From contig CAJJBH010000035.1 of assembly GCA_905182355.1 (NCBI GenBank), positions 1 to 64,000 on the forward strand: a stretch of DNA of 64,000 bases. Reading direction: 5' to 3'. Under the pieces are notes generated by a model, which worked only from the letters and a program-made list of their open reading frames with translations, was not told where the DNA came from and did no database searches. This document shows positions 40,626-49,522 of the stretch, piece after piece. How positions within the stretch are numbered: position 1 is the first letter of the stretch; every line of letters starts with the position of its first letter. The position numbers and the translations under genes are program-made. This DNA is from an uncultured Paracoccaceae bacterium. Its GTDB lineage: Bacteria > Pseudomonadota > Alphaproteobacteria > Rhodobacterales > Rhodobacteraceae.

Positions 40626-41003
40626 GTGAACGCATTTTCAACAGCTCAACGTGGCTATTCAGCAAGTGCTGCTACAACCCAAACTGATCGTCGTGCAGAA
40701 TATGATCTTATTGCCCGATTGACCCATAGGTTGCGGGCGACTGCGCTTAAGGCCAAAGAATCTTATCCAGAATATGCACAAGCTTTGCATGACAATCGGA
40801 AACTATGGAATACGCTTGCTGTGGATGTCGCCGACAAGGACAATGGGCTGCCAAGCGAGCTTAAAGCGCAAGTGTTCTATTTGGCGGAATTCACCGCCCA
40901 GCACACAACAAAAATATTGAAAAACGGTGCGCCGATTATGCCATTGCTGGAGATCAATATGGCAGTCTTACGCGGCTTAAAAATTGAAGGAATGGCGAAA
41001 TGA
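40626..41003 (+). CDS. flaF: Flagellar biosynthesis regulator FlaF
   Basis: MNAFSTAQRGYSASAATTQTDRRAEYDLIARLTHRL...LAEFTAQHTTKIL. Confidence 0.88.
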   Translation: MNAFSTAQRGYSASAATTQTDRRAEYDLIARLTHRLRATALKAKESYPEYAQALHDNRKLWNTLAVDVADKDNGLPSELKAQVFYLAEFTAQHTTKILKNGAPIMPLLEINMAVLRGLKIEGMAK

Positions 41004-41401
41004 GTGGCCTTATTCTGAAATTAGGTCCCAAAGAGCGAATTTTAATTAACGGTGCGGTGATCGAAAATGGCGATCGCCGAAGCCGACTGGCTATAATGAC
41101 GCCTGATGCGAATATTCTTAGGTTACGTGATGCGATCCATCCAGAAGACGCAAAGACGCCGGTCAGACGTGTTTGTTACGCGGTACAGCTCGTTTTGTCG
41201 GGCGATGTGACGGCAGAAGATAGTAAACATGCGCTTTTGCGAAATGTTGAAGAATTAAGTCAGGTTTTTGTGGATGATGACAGTCGACAACTGATCGACG
41301 CTGCCTCAGGTGCGTTGACACGCGGCGATCATTATCACTGTTTGAAGTCGCTACGATCTTTGCTTCCCCGAGAAGAACGTCTGCTAGCGGTCAGGAATTG
41401 A
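41000..41401 (+). CDS. flbT: Flagellar biosynthesis repressor FlbT
   Basis: LILKLGPKERILINGAVIENGDRRSRLAIMTPDANILRLRDAIHPEDAKTPVRRVCYAVQLVLSGD. Confidence 0.9.
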   Translation: MSGLILKLGPKERILINGAVIENGDRRSRLAIMTPDANILRLRDAIHPEDAKTPVRRVCYAVQLVLSGDVTAEDSKHALLRNVEELSQVFVDDDSRQLIDAASGALTRGDHYHCLKSLRSLLPREERLLAVRN

Positions 41402-41402
41402 G

Positions 41403-41682
41403 ATGTTTCAACCTATTGTCCCTTCAGGTGGATTGGTCGGATGGCGGTTCCTTCAACGCACTTATGAAAGCCAAGCTGACAACTTCAATCAATCCACCCA
41501 ACTACAGCGCGACACCGAATATTTTCGCGAGAACATAGCAAGTATTTCAAATGCAGAGGACCTTGTAGCAGATCGCCGTCTATTGACCGTGGCGCTTGGA
41601 GCATTTGGATTGGATGCTGACCTTGGCAATAAGTTTTTCATAAAAAAAATGTTGGAAGAGGGAACTCTAGCCGACGATGCCC
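41403..41682 (+). pseudogene. DUF1217 flagellar protein, 3'-truncated
   Basis: MFQPIVPSGGLVGWRFLQRTYESQADNFNQSTQLQRDTEYFRENIASISNAEDLVADRRLLTVALGAFGLDADLGNKFFIKKMLEEGTLADDAL, then homology stops. Confidence 0.7.
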
Positions 41683-41683
41683 T

Positions 41684-41932
41684 ATGGTCAGGGAGAATTC
41701 GGACCAAGCCATCGAGATAATCGTATCGCCATCCGAAATTGAAGCGTTGCAAAGCTTGCTGCAAGATCAGATATCCGATCCCTTTGTTTTGCTCGCGCAA
41801 CCTGATCTGAATGAAGGTCAAGTATATATTCGCCTTGGTTCTCACGAGCGCGAGATTAATCTTAAGGAAATGGTGCAAAGAATCCGTAGCAGCACACATA
41901 ATATATTTGAACAGGAGCAAGCTAATGGATGA
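41684..41932 (+). pseudogene. fliH: FliH C-terminal fragment
   Basis: SDQAIEIIVSPSEIEALQSLLQDQISDPFVLLAQPDLNEGQVYIRLGSHEREINLKEMVQRIRS; overlaps fliN start; no N-terminal FliH region upstream. Confidence 0.6.
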
Positions 41933-42221
41933 AGTCATTTCACCCAAACCGTACGCAATGGATGAAAAGAATCCCTTTACGTCAGTCCCAATCGAAATAA
42001 CTGTTTCGGTTGGAAAAGCGCGACCAATTGTACGTGACCTTGTGATGTTAGGTGCGAATGCCGTACTCAAGTTGGACAAAAAAATAGATGACCCTGTTGA
42101 CCTGTTTGTCGGTGACAAGTTGATAGCGCGCGGGACGTTAGAGGAAGACACAGAAAGTGAAAATGGACAACTTCTGGTACGCTTAACGCAGGTTATTGAC
42201 ATGAAATCGGGCATTGAGTGA
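41925..42221 (+). CDS. fliN: Flagellar motor switch protein FliN
   Basis: IPLEITVSVGKARPIVRDLVMLGANAVLKLDKKIDDPVDLFVGDKLIARGTL-type SpoA domain. Confidence 0.9.
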   Translation: MDEVISPKPYAMDEKNPFTSVPIEITVSVGKARPIVRDLVMLGANAVLKLDKKIDDPVDLFVGDKLIARGTLEEDTESENGQLLVRLTQVIDMKSGIE

Positions 42222-42952
42222 AATCGATACTCTGCGCTGCATTGATAGGTACTTTAATGGTTATTCTGCCGACAGGTGGATTTGCTCAAGACTAGTCATT
42301 TTCACTGGGTGATGGTGGTTCTTTGAGCGCACGAACGATTCAGTTGTTCATGCTAGTGACAGTTCTTAGTTTAGCACCTGGACTGGCCATTATGATAACC
42401 TGTTTTCCATTTATTGTAACAGTTTTATCTATTCTACGGCAGGCAATCGGACTTCAGTCCTCACCCCCAAATATGATGATCGTTAGTCTTGCATTATTCC
42501 TGACTTACTTCGTGATGGAGCCGGTATTCACAGTTGCATGGCAACAAGGGTTGGAACCATTTGCAAGCCAAGAACTTGACGCAGAAACCGCGTTTATCAA
42601 AACACTTGAGCCATTTCGTGAATTTATGGCATCGCGCTTAGATCCCGAAACATATGCCGAAATGGCAGTATTAAGGCCGGACACCCAGGCAATAGATTTA
42701 AGTCCCGAATCACCATTATCGCTGTTGGTCCCTAGCTTCCTATTGTCCGAAATTTCACGTGCTTTCCAAGTAGGGTTTTTGGTGTTTTTACCTTTTTTGA
42801 TTATTGATCTGGTTGTTGCAGCCGTACTTATGTCGATGGGAATGATGATGGTACCGCCGGCGATAGTTTCGCTACCGTTTAAGTTGGCTTTCTTTGTTGT
42901 GGCAGATGGGTGGAGTTTGATTGCAGGAAGCCTGGTTCGAAGCTACCTTTAG
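42218..42952 (+). pseudogene. fliP: Flagellar export protein FliP with in-frame TAG after the signal peptide
   Basis: GTG at 42218: KSILCAALIGTLMVILPTGGFAQD*SFSLGDGGSLSARTIQLFMLVTVLSLAPGLAIMITCFPFIVTVLSILRQAIG...; TAG at 42293-42295, in frame. Confidence 0.75.
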
Positions 42953-43373
42953 CGAGAGTTGATCACCTCAAGGTTTTGGGAAATAGCTGTTTTGGCCTTC
43001 TGTGAAGGCGCAATAGAAGTAGGCGGCTGAAGATCCGGCTATGATTTCTAGCCCCTTTTTTCGTCGAATTTAAAAACATTTCGACCGTGGTTCTATCATG
43101 GGTGGCGACCCTCTTTTGGTGTTTCTCGAAGATACTAGACGCCCAGTTGATTGGAAACATCGTGTACCTTTGACGGGTAACAACCAGATTACACCCCTTA
43201 CGCAATGGAAACTTAGTCGCGTATTAAAGGCTTGGGCAGCGTTTGCGTAGCTTCTAGAAAAGCGAAAAAGCCTTTCAAGTGGTATTCGGGACCGCGGCTT
43301 ACAGGAGGGGTTTTTGGGTATGCGGGGTAAACCAAAAGACTGAAGGAACTGGCAAAATTGGGCAATGTTCTAA

Positions 43374-43690
43374 GGTAAACCCCCCATTTCTAATGGGGTT
43401 CAGCTGTAGAATTCACGCAGCTGTCTTCAGTTCCATTGGGTTTGTTATGCTGCAAATGCCCATGTGGGGTCGCTCGTAGTTGTAAGTCCAGAGCCATTGT
43501 GTTGTTGGGTTCAGCGTCTCATCAATGGTTTCAAAGATGTATTGGCTCAGCCGTTCGTCGCGGACGGTGCGATTTTGACGCTCGATATAAGCGTTCTGTT
43601 GGGGTTTGTTTGGCTGGATGTGTTCGAGCCAAACGCCGATTATTTTCACTTGCTGCATACGGGTTGAAGGTGGCTTTGACGCTAGGCGTG
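43374..43690 (-). mobile_element. IS3-family transposase remnant (C-terminal orfB and right end)
   Basis: VWLEHIQPNKPQQNAYIERQNRTVRDERLSQYIFETIDETLNPTTQWLWTYNYERPHMGICSITNPMELKTAA is the orfB C-terminus; end GGTAAACCCCCCATT...AATGGGG resembles an IS3-type terminal repeat. Confidence 0.8.
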
Positions 43691-43804
43691 GTGAGTCCCG
43701 CCTGCGACACAAATCAAATATTTCCCCTTTGTTTTAGGATAATTGGATTCTAACCTAATGCATGAGGCCTGAAAGCATGGCCAGTCCTAGGAGGGAGATT
43801 TACA

Positions 43805-44146
43805 ATGGGCAAACGCGACGACTTGATCGTGCAATACGCGGACGATCTTAAAAATAAATGCAACATAACGCCAGATATGGTCTTGTTGACAAAAGTTACA
43901 ATCGGTTGCGGTCCTGCAATCTACAATGCAGACGCTTCAACTGTTGCTGGTTCACAACCTTCGGAATTAGAAACGGTCAAAAATAATTTTCTCATCAAGA
44001 AGCTGGGCCTGAATGACGGACCGCAATTGATGGAAGGAATTAATTCTGTCATCGAAGTTTATGGCCGTTCTGAGCGCAATAAATACCGTGCAGTGGTCTA
44101 CTATATGCTGACAAAACACTTTGGCAAAGAAGCGGTTTACAGCTAA
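43805..44146 (+). CDS. DUF2853 family protein
   Basis: GKRDDLIVQYADDLKNKCNITPDMVLLTKVTIGCGPAIYNADASTVAGSQPSELETVKNNFLIKKLGL. Confidence 0.8.
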   Translation: MGKRDDLIVQYADDLKNKCNITPDMVLLTKVTIGCGPAIYNADASTVAGSQPSELETVKNNFLIKKLGLNDGPQLMEGINSVIEVYGRSERNKYRAVVYYMLTKHFGKEAVYS

Positions 44147-44162
44147 GTTTTTGATATGATTT

Positions 44163-44200
44163 AATAAGGGTCTGCTTGGTTAAGTGGGCCCTTATTTTTT
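44163..44200 (+). terminator. Rho-independent terminator of DUF2853 gene
   Basis: AATAAGGG...CCCTTATTTTTT. Confidence 0.7.
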
Positions 44201-44328
44201 GATTGGCTTTTGACATAGTCAAAAATTGAAACTTGATCGGCTTTGAGTTATCAGTGTTTCATCAGGCCAGTATGGCCGGAACCGATATCATATACGCGTG
44301 CGGTGGTTATGGGAGCACACGGGGTGAA

Positions 44329-44367
44329 GAAGGGTTCCGGCGTTTTATGTTGGAACCCTTCATTTTT
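44329..44367. terminator. 10-bp perfect hairpin followed by T-run
   Basis: GAAGGGTTCC GGCGTTTTATGTT GGAACCCTTC ATTTTTT. Confidence 0.6.
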
Positions 44368-44762
44368 TAGAACAACATTAATACTGCGCCGATAACGGTG
44401 CACCCCAATGTTGCGTAGCCGCCATCGATTAACGTCAATAGGCGCGGTTTGCCACCAAACCCATAAAAGGTTGCGATCCAAGGTGTGACCAAGAATAGAC
44501 CAACGCCAAAACCAGAAACCGCACCTTTGCCGAACGTATCGATGCCGCTGAGTGCAAAAACATGGCGCATCATACCAGCGACCAACACTGCGGCGATGAA
44601 GCTGGTAATGTAGGGTATTAGGTCCGATCGGTTTGAAGGCTGCCCATTTTCGCCCAAGACCACTCCAGATGCCGCCATCCAGGGTTTCGCCAGTGCCATG
44701 TACCACACAGACCCAAATGCAAAGTTCGCGATAGCCGCTAAAAGTACGCCAAAAAATGCCAT
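44367..44762 (-). CDS. DUF1761 family membrane protein
   Basis: FGVLLAAIANFAFGSVWYMALAKPWMAASG...; TM-rich. Confidence 0.78.
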   Translation of the reverse strand: MAFFGVLLAAIANFAFGSVWYMALAKPWMAASGVVLGENGQPSNRSDLIPYITSFIAAVLVAGMMRHVFALSGIDTFGKGAVSGFGVGLFLVTPWIATFYGFGGKPRLLTLIDGGYATLGCTVIGAVLMLF

Positions 44763-44819
44763 TGTTGTCCCTCATTTTTGTTATTGTGACGCGAGGGTGC
44801 CTTAAATTTATCAATTTAC

Positions 44820-45239
44820 CTAGTCAGAAATTCCAGCAAGCTGACAAACGATATTCCACTCAGCGTCACTAACCGGTTGTACCGACAACCTAGAGTTCCG
44901 AACCAAGATCATGTCATCTAAACGTCCATCGGCCTTGATTATTTCAAGGGTTATGGGCGATTTGACTGGCTTCACCGCTCGAATATCTACGCAATCCCAT
45001 CGATCGTCGTTTATTGTGCTGTCAGAATGTGCCTCGGCGACAACGGTGACGATCCCAACAACAGCTTTTTCAGATTGCGAGTGATAGAAGAAACCAAGGT
45101 CGCCAACTTTCATTTTACGCATGAAATTCCGGGCTTGGTAGTTGCGCACGCCGTCCCATTCTTCACCTTGCGCGCCCTTTGCAACTTGATCATCCCAACT
45201 CCAAGTTGTGGGTTCAGATTTGAAAAGCCAATACGCCAT
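44820..45239 (-). CDS. EVE domain-containing protein
   Basis: MAYWLFKSEPTTWSWDDQVAKGAQGEEWDGVRNYQARNFMRKMKVGDLGFFYHS. Confidence 0.9.
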   Translation of the reverse strand: MAYWLFKSEPTTWSWDDQVAKGAQGEEWDGVRNYQARNFMRKMKVGDLGFFYHSQSEKAVVGIVTVVAEAHSDSTINDDRWDCVDIRAVKPVKSPITLEIIKADGRLDDMILVRNSRLSVQPVSDAEWNIVCQLAGISD

Positions 45240-45511
45240 TAACCGATGACCCTATTCCACGGAATCAATGAAACCTCGCGGAATAATCCAGCGATTGCGT
45301 AGGGATCATTTGTCGCCCACTCATGCGCAGCCTCGAAATTTGGAACATCTAGGATAATAAGAGATCCACACATTTCACCAGCGTCATCTAAGAATGGTCC
45401 AGCCTGTTGCACCACATTGCTACTTTTTAGATACGCAACATGCGCGTCGCGGTTTGCTTTTCGCACTTCAAGTGCGCCGTTTTTGTCGAAGGCCATCAGT
45501 GCAACAAGCAT
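45239..45511 (-). CDS. YciI family protein
   Basis: FDKNGALEVRKANRDAHVAYLKSSNVVQQAGPFLDDAGEMCGSLIILDVPNFEAAHEWATNDPYAIAGLF. Confidence 0.85.
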   Translation of the reverse strand: MLVALMAFDKNGALEVRKANRDAHVAYLKSSNVVQQAGPFLDDAGEMCGSLIILDVPNFEAAHEWATNDPYAIAGLFREVSLIPWNRVIG

Positions 45512-45512
45512 T

Positions 45513-46475
45513 TTATTCTTCCTTTAGTGGACGTGAGAGTAGATGTTCAATTTCGATGCTTACAGTGGATTTTCCGCCCGCTATCGCGGCGATGCTTAGG
45601 GTAATCGGCATGTCTAGTTGATGTGTTTGAGACAATGACTGAACCGCAAGGGAGGTGGCAGCACCTTCAACGGTTGTAGCCGAATCGAATTGTTCACCAG
45701 CTCCCAAAGCAAGGCCATACCTGTAATTGCGCGACGACGCTGAGGTACAGGTTAGCGCCAAATCACCAAAGCCTGATAGTCCAGCCAATGTCTGAGGGTG
45801 CGCACCAAAATGCATAGCGAAGCGGTTCATCTCAGCAAACCCGCGTGTCATCAATGCAGCGCGCGCGCTCTCGCCCAACCCAGCCCCCATAACAGCCCCA
45901 CACGCAATTGCGATTACGTTTTTTAACGCTCCGCCCAATTGCGCACCGACAATGTCAGTCGTTCGGTAGAGGCGTAGGGCTGGCGTTGATAACTGCGATT
46001 GCAACGCAGTACATAAAGCTTCATCAGCGCACGCTATGCTAAGTGCTGTGGGCATCCCACGTGCGATATCGACCGCAAAGCTAGGGCCAGTTAATACAGC
46101 TGCCAAAGCGGTCGGAACCTTCGTAATAATAAGATCAATAGGCCCGCTGCTTGTTGCACGATCGATTCCCTTACAGCATGCGACCAATTTCTTTCCGGCA
46201 AGTATTTGGGCGTTTTCGTCCAAAAATCCGCCCAGCAATTGCATAGGTACGGCTACTAAAATGACTTTGCTTTTTGTAGCCTCGCCTATCGAAGAAGAAA
46301 TTTTAAGGTCTTTGGGGAATGGCGCATTTGGCAGCCGTCGTTTGTTTATGCGATCAGATTGCATTTCAGCTGCGTGTTCAGCGTTCCTTGCCCACAAAGT
46401 CACGGCGGTTTTTTGAGCTAATGCAATTGCTAAACTAGTGCCAAAAGCGCCCGCTCCAAGAATAGAAATAGTCAT
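45513..46475 (-). CDS. gpsA: NAD(P)H-dependent glycerol-3-phosphate dehydrogenase
   Basis: [29 protein letters not shown]...KGIDRATS...[19 protein letters not shown]. Confidence 0.92.
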   Translation of the reverse strand: MTISILGAGAFGTSLAIALAQKTAVTLWARNAEHAAEMQSDRINKRRLPNAPFPKDLKISSSIGEATKSKVILVAVPMQLLGGFLDENAQILAGKKLVACCKGIDRATSSGPIDLIITKVPTALAAVLTGPSFAVDIARGMPTALSIACADEALCTALQSQLSTPALRLYRTTDIVGAQLGGALKNVIAIACGAVMGAGLGESARAALMTRGFAEMNRFAMHFGAHPQTLAGLSGFGDLALTCTSASSRNYRYGLALGAGEQFDSATTVEGAATSLAVQSLSQTHQLDMPITLSIAAIAGGKSTVSIEIEHLLSRPLKEE

Positions 46476-47581
46476 GCTTTGGCCCCTTTTTTTCCATGCC
46501 CTAACATTGTTGGACTTGAAGTATCTAACGGCATCCGTGGCTTGGCTGAAAGGCCCATATCGTCAGGTTCACGGTAGGGCATTTGGGCCAACCCAGCGTA
46601 GGCAATCATGGCTGCATTGTCGGTGCACAGCGCCAAGGGTGGTGCGGTAAACTCGACATCAAACTCTGCACAAACTTGCTTTAGCGCAGTGCGGATCGCC
46701 ATATTAGCAGCGACACCACCTGCAACGCAAAGTGTCGGATGTTGCGGTAATAGCTTTAAATATTCGCGTAAAGCCCGACGGCTTTTTTCTGCCAGAACGT
46801 CAGAGACAGCCGCTTGAAAACTTGCGGCTAGGTCGGCCTGATCTTGGGGGGTTAGACCTTGGCTTTCAGCGATCACTTCGTCACGGGTGCGCAGTGTCGC
46901 AGTTTTTAAACCAGAAAAAGACATGTCGCATCCGGCTCTGTCCAATAGGGGGCGTGGTAATTTAAATCGTTTTGGGTCGCCATCATAAGCGCGTTTTTCG
47001 ATTGCGGGTCCACCCGGTTGATCAAGACTGATTAACCGCGCAACCTTATCAAACGCCTCGCCGGGCGCGTCGTCGATCGTACCGCCAAGTCGGTGAAAAG
47101 TTAGAGCGTCTTGAGCGATCAAGAATTGGCAATGACCGCCAGAGACCAGCAACATTAAGTAAGGGAACGAAACGTTACCGGTTAGGCGTGGTGTTAATGC
47201 GTGGCCGGCCAAATGATTGACGCCATACAGTGGTTTGCCAGTTGCTGCTGCAAGCGCTTTGGCAAGCATGACGCCAGACACAACGCCACCTATTAGACCT
47301 GGGCCTGCTGTCACAGCAATTGCGTCGATTTGGTCCATTCTTAGCTGCGCATATGCGAGCGCTTGGCCGACGCTGACATCTAGTTTTTCAACATGCGCAC
47401 GGGCTGCAATTTCAGGCACAACGCCCCCGAAGGCAGAATGCAGTTCTGTTTGTCCGACAACGATGGATGATAATACTTCTGCAGACCCGCCAGCATAGCC
47501 ACAGACCACGGCCGCTGCGGTGTCATCACAACTGCTTTCAATGCCCAGAATGTTAAGTTTTTCAGACAACTGAAGCTCCAT
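46472..47581 (-). CDS. tsaD: tRNA (adenosine(37)-N6)-threonylcarbamoyltransferase complex protein TsaD
   Basis: [15 protein letters not shown]...[14 protein letters not shown]...VSGGHCQFL...[17 protein letters not shown]. Confidence 0.93.
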   Translation of the reverse strand: MELQLSEKLNILGIESSCDDTAAAVVCGYAGGSAEVLSSIVVGQTELHSAFGGVVPEIAARAHVEKLDVSVGQALAYAQLRMDQIDAIAVTAGPGLIGGVVSGVMLAKALAAATGKPLYGVNHLAGHALTPRLTGNVSFPYLMLLVSGGHCQFLIAQDALTFHRLGGTIDDAPGEAFDKVARLISLDQPGGPAIEKRAYDGDPKRFKLPRPLLDRAGCDMSFSGLKTATLRTRDEVIAESQGLTPQDQADLAASFQAAVSDVLAEKSRRALREYLKLLPQHPTLCVAGGVAANMAIRTALKQVCAEFDVEFTAPPLALCTDNAAMIAYAGLAQMPYREPDDMGLSAKPRMPLDTSSPTMLGHGKKGAKA

Positions 47582-47617
47582 TGCGCCGACCTAAAGCTCA
47601 AGGTAACATTCTAAGCT

Positions 47618-48334
47618 GTGGCGAACAATGCAAAGCACCCGCAGATCAATCTGCTTTTGACTCGGCCAATGGCCGCTTCCCACGCGTTTTGGGAGGCCTT
47701 GAAGTTTGAAACGCGCCAATTGCTTCTTCCAATTGTTAGCCCTTTGATCAAAATAATCCCACTAACTGGGAATTTTGAAATTTCAGGTTCGGTTATTTTC
47801 TCATCGGTAAATGGGGTTCTCAACGGTCCAGCGGGTGATGGGCGCATTGCGTATTGTGTGGGTGCGATGACAACGCAGGCTGCGTTAACCGCAGGATGGT
47901 CCGCGATCCAAGCAGGAGAGACGGCCAATCAGCTTGTCTCAAATCTTTTGAACCGAAATGTGGACGTGTCATTAACGCATCTTTCTGGGTTTCATACCCG
48001 TGGAAATATTGCAGAAATATTGTCTGCAGCAGGGGTGAATACAAAGCGTATTGTGGTCTACGATCAGGAAAACTGCGCGCTTACGTCTCAGGCCACTGAG
48101 GCGCTGACCGTAAATTTCCCCTTGTTGGTACCACTGTTTTCCCCTCGAACTGCACATAATTTTGCGGGTCAACACAATGGGCAAGCGGGGCTGCACATCA
48201 TTGCTCTAAGTCAGGACGTTGCGGACCAAGTCAGCGACCTAACGTTGGAGACGTTAACTCTGCTAGACCATCCAACGCGTTTGGCTATGATTGATAAGAC
48301 TCAAAAGGTCGCATCTGCCCTGACCTTGGGTTGA
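47618..48334 (+). CDS. hemD: Uroporphyrinogen-III synthase
   Basis: LLLTRPMAASHAFWEAL...VIFSSVNGV...YCVGAMTTQAALTAGW; divergent from tsaD and followed by hemY-like gene. Confidence 0.8.
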   Translation: MANNAKHPQINLLLTRPMAASHAFWEALKFETRQLLLPIVSPLIKIIPLTGNFEISGSVIFSSVNGVLNGPAGDGRIAYCVGAMTTQAALTAGWSAIQAGETANQLVSNLLNRNVDVSLTHLSGFHTRGNIAEILSAAGVNTKRIVVYDQENCALTSQATEALTVNFPLLVPLFSPRTAHNFAGQHNGQAGLHIIALSQDVADQVSDLTLETLTLLDHPTRLAMIDKTQKVASALTLG

Positions 48335-48406
48335 GGGGCGGCCAGCGCCCGCGTAAAGTAAAGTAAGTTGTTTCAAATGTTCCGAAAGATTCGGGAAGGT
48401 TGTATT

Positions 48407-49513
48407 ATGGCTAAGAAAAAGAAACCTGTCGAAACCATTGATGTGGTCGAAATCCAAGAGCCTGTGATTGAAGAAATTTCAGTCATGGATGAGGTCGAAG
48501 TCGACATCGCAGATGATTTTGCTGAACCAGACGTAATCGATCGAGAAGTTATCGCGGACGAGGTCGAAACCACAACAGAAGAATTGCCGGAAAAATCACC
48601 CAAATCTGGCGTCTTGCCATTGATTTTTGGTGGTGTTGTTGCCGCAATTATAGGTTTTTCTGCCGCCCGCTCGAACGTGGTCGACAACTTTTTGCCGCCC
48701 TCTTGGCGCATGAACGCAGGTGAGGTTGCCCTACAAGATCAGATCACTTCTGCGCAGTCACAAATTGACTCGTTGAATGAAAAGCTATTGGCTGTTTCGT
48801 CTGGGTTAGCGGATATGCCAACGCCTGATGACAGTCTGAATGCACAAATCAATGAATTAACAGAGCGTATGAGCGTTGTTGAGAAACGCCCAATAGCCGC
48901 CAGTACCAGTAGTTCAGATGTTAGCGGTGATTTTGCGGCTTTACGTGCAACTGCGGAAGAGCAACAGGCTGAAATTGACGCCTTATTGGCTGATGCACGT
49001 ATCGAAAAGCAGACCGCAAATGATGCGGCTAGCAGTACGCTTGCCCGTGCTGCTGCTACGCGAATTGTTACTGCGATTGAAAGTGGTGCACCTTTCGCGG
49101 GTGCCGTTAGTGATCTTGAGGCGACAGGCACAAACGATATCCCAGAAGTTTTGCGCAATGTCGCTACCGATGGTGTCATAACGCTTGCTAAGCTTCAGAA
49201 TGGGTTCCCTGATGCGTCCCGCGCGGCGTTGGCAGCTAGCCCCGTGGACACAGCTGGCGGCTTAGGTGGCTTTTTAAAACGCCAACTTGGCGCACGTTCG
49301 GTTGCACCGCGTGAGGGGACCGATCCCGACGCAATTTTGTCACGTGTTGAGGGCGCCGTTCGGGAAGGTCGTCTTACCGATGCTTTGGCCGAGGTCGAAA
49401 CCCTGCCTCAAGACTCCAAATCCGCCATGTCAGGCTGGATAGAAACTGCCAAAACCCGTTTGGCAGTTACATCTGCATCGCAGGCGTTAATGCAACGTCT
49501 CGTCGCGAACTAA
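48407..49513 (+). CDS. COG4223 / mitofilin-like membrane-anchored coiled-coil protein
   Basis: Acidic N-terminus, single TM (GVLPLIFGGVVAAIIGFSAA), coiled coil; between hemD and hemY-like. Confidence 0.65.
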   Translation: MAKKKKPVETIDVVEIQEPVIEEISVMDEVEVDIADDFAEPDVIDREVIADEVETTTEELPEKSPKSGVLPLIFGGVVAAIIGFSAARSNVVDNFLPPSWRMNAGEVALQDQITSAQSQIDSLNEKLLAVSSGLADMPTPDDSLNAQINELTERMSVVEKRPIAASTSSSDVSGDFAALRATAEEQQAEIDALLADARIEKQTANDAASSTLARAAATRIVTAIESGAPFAGAVSDLEATGTNDIPEVLRNVATDGVITLAKLQNGFPDASRAALAASPVDTAGGLGGFLKRQLGARSVAPREGTDPDAILSRVEGAVREGRLTDALAEVETLPQDSKSAMSGWIETAKTRLAVTSASQALMQRLVAN

Positions 49514-49522
49514 GGAAATAGT

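Noticed and set aside
41489-42214. Minus-strand 241-aa ORF across DUF1217/fliH/fliN
   Set aside because: Antisense to recognisable flagellar genes; long open frame explained by codon bias.
44280-44340. Possible 5S rRNA-like stretch (GGTGGTTATGGGAG...)
   Set aside because: Similarity is limited to about 12 bases; the expected CCCAT(T/C)CCGAAC block and closing stem are absent.
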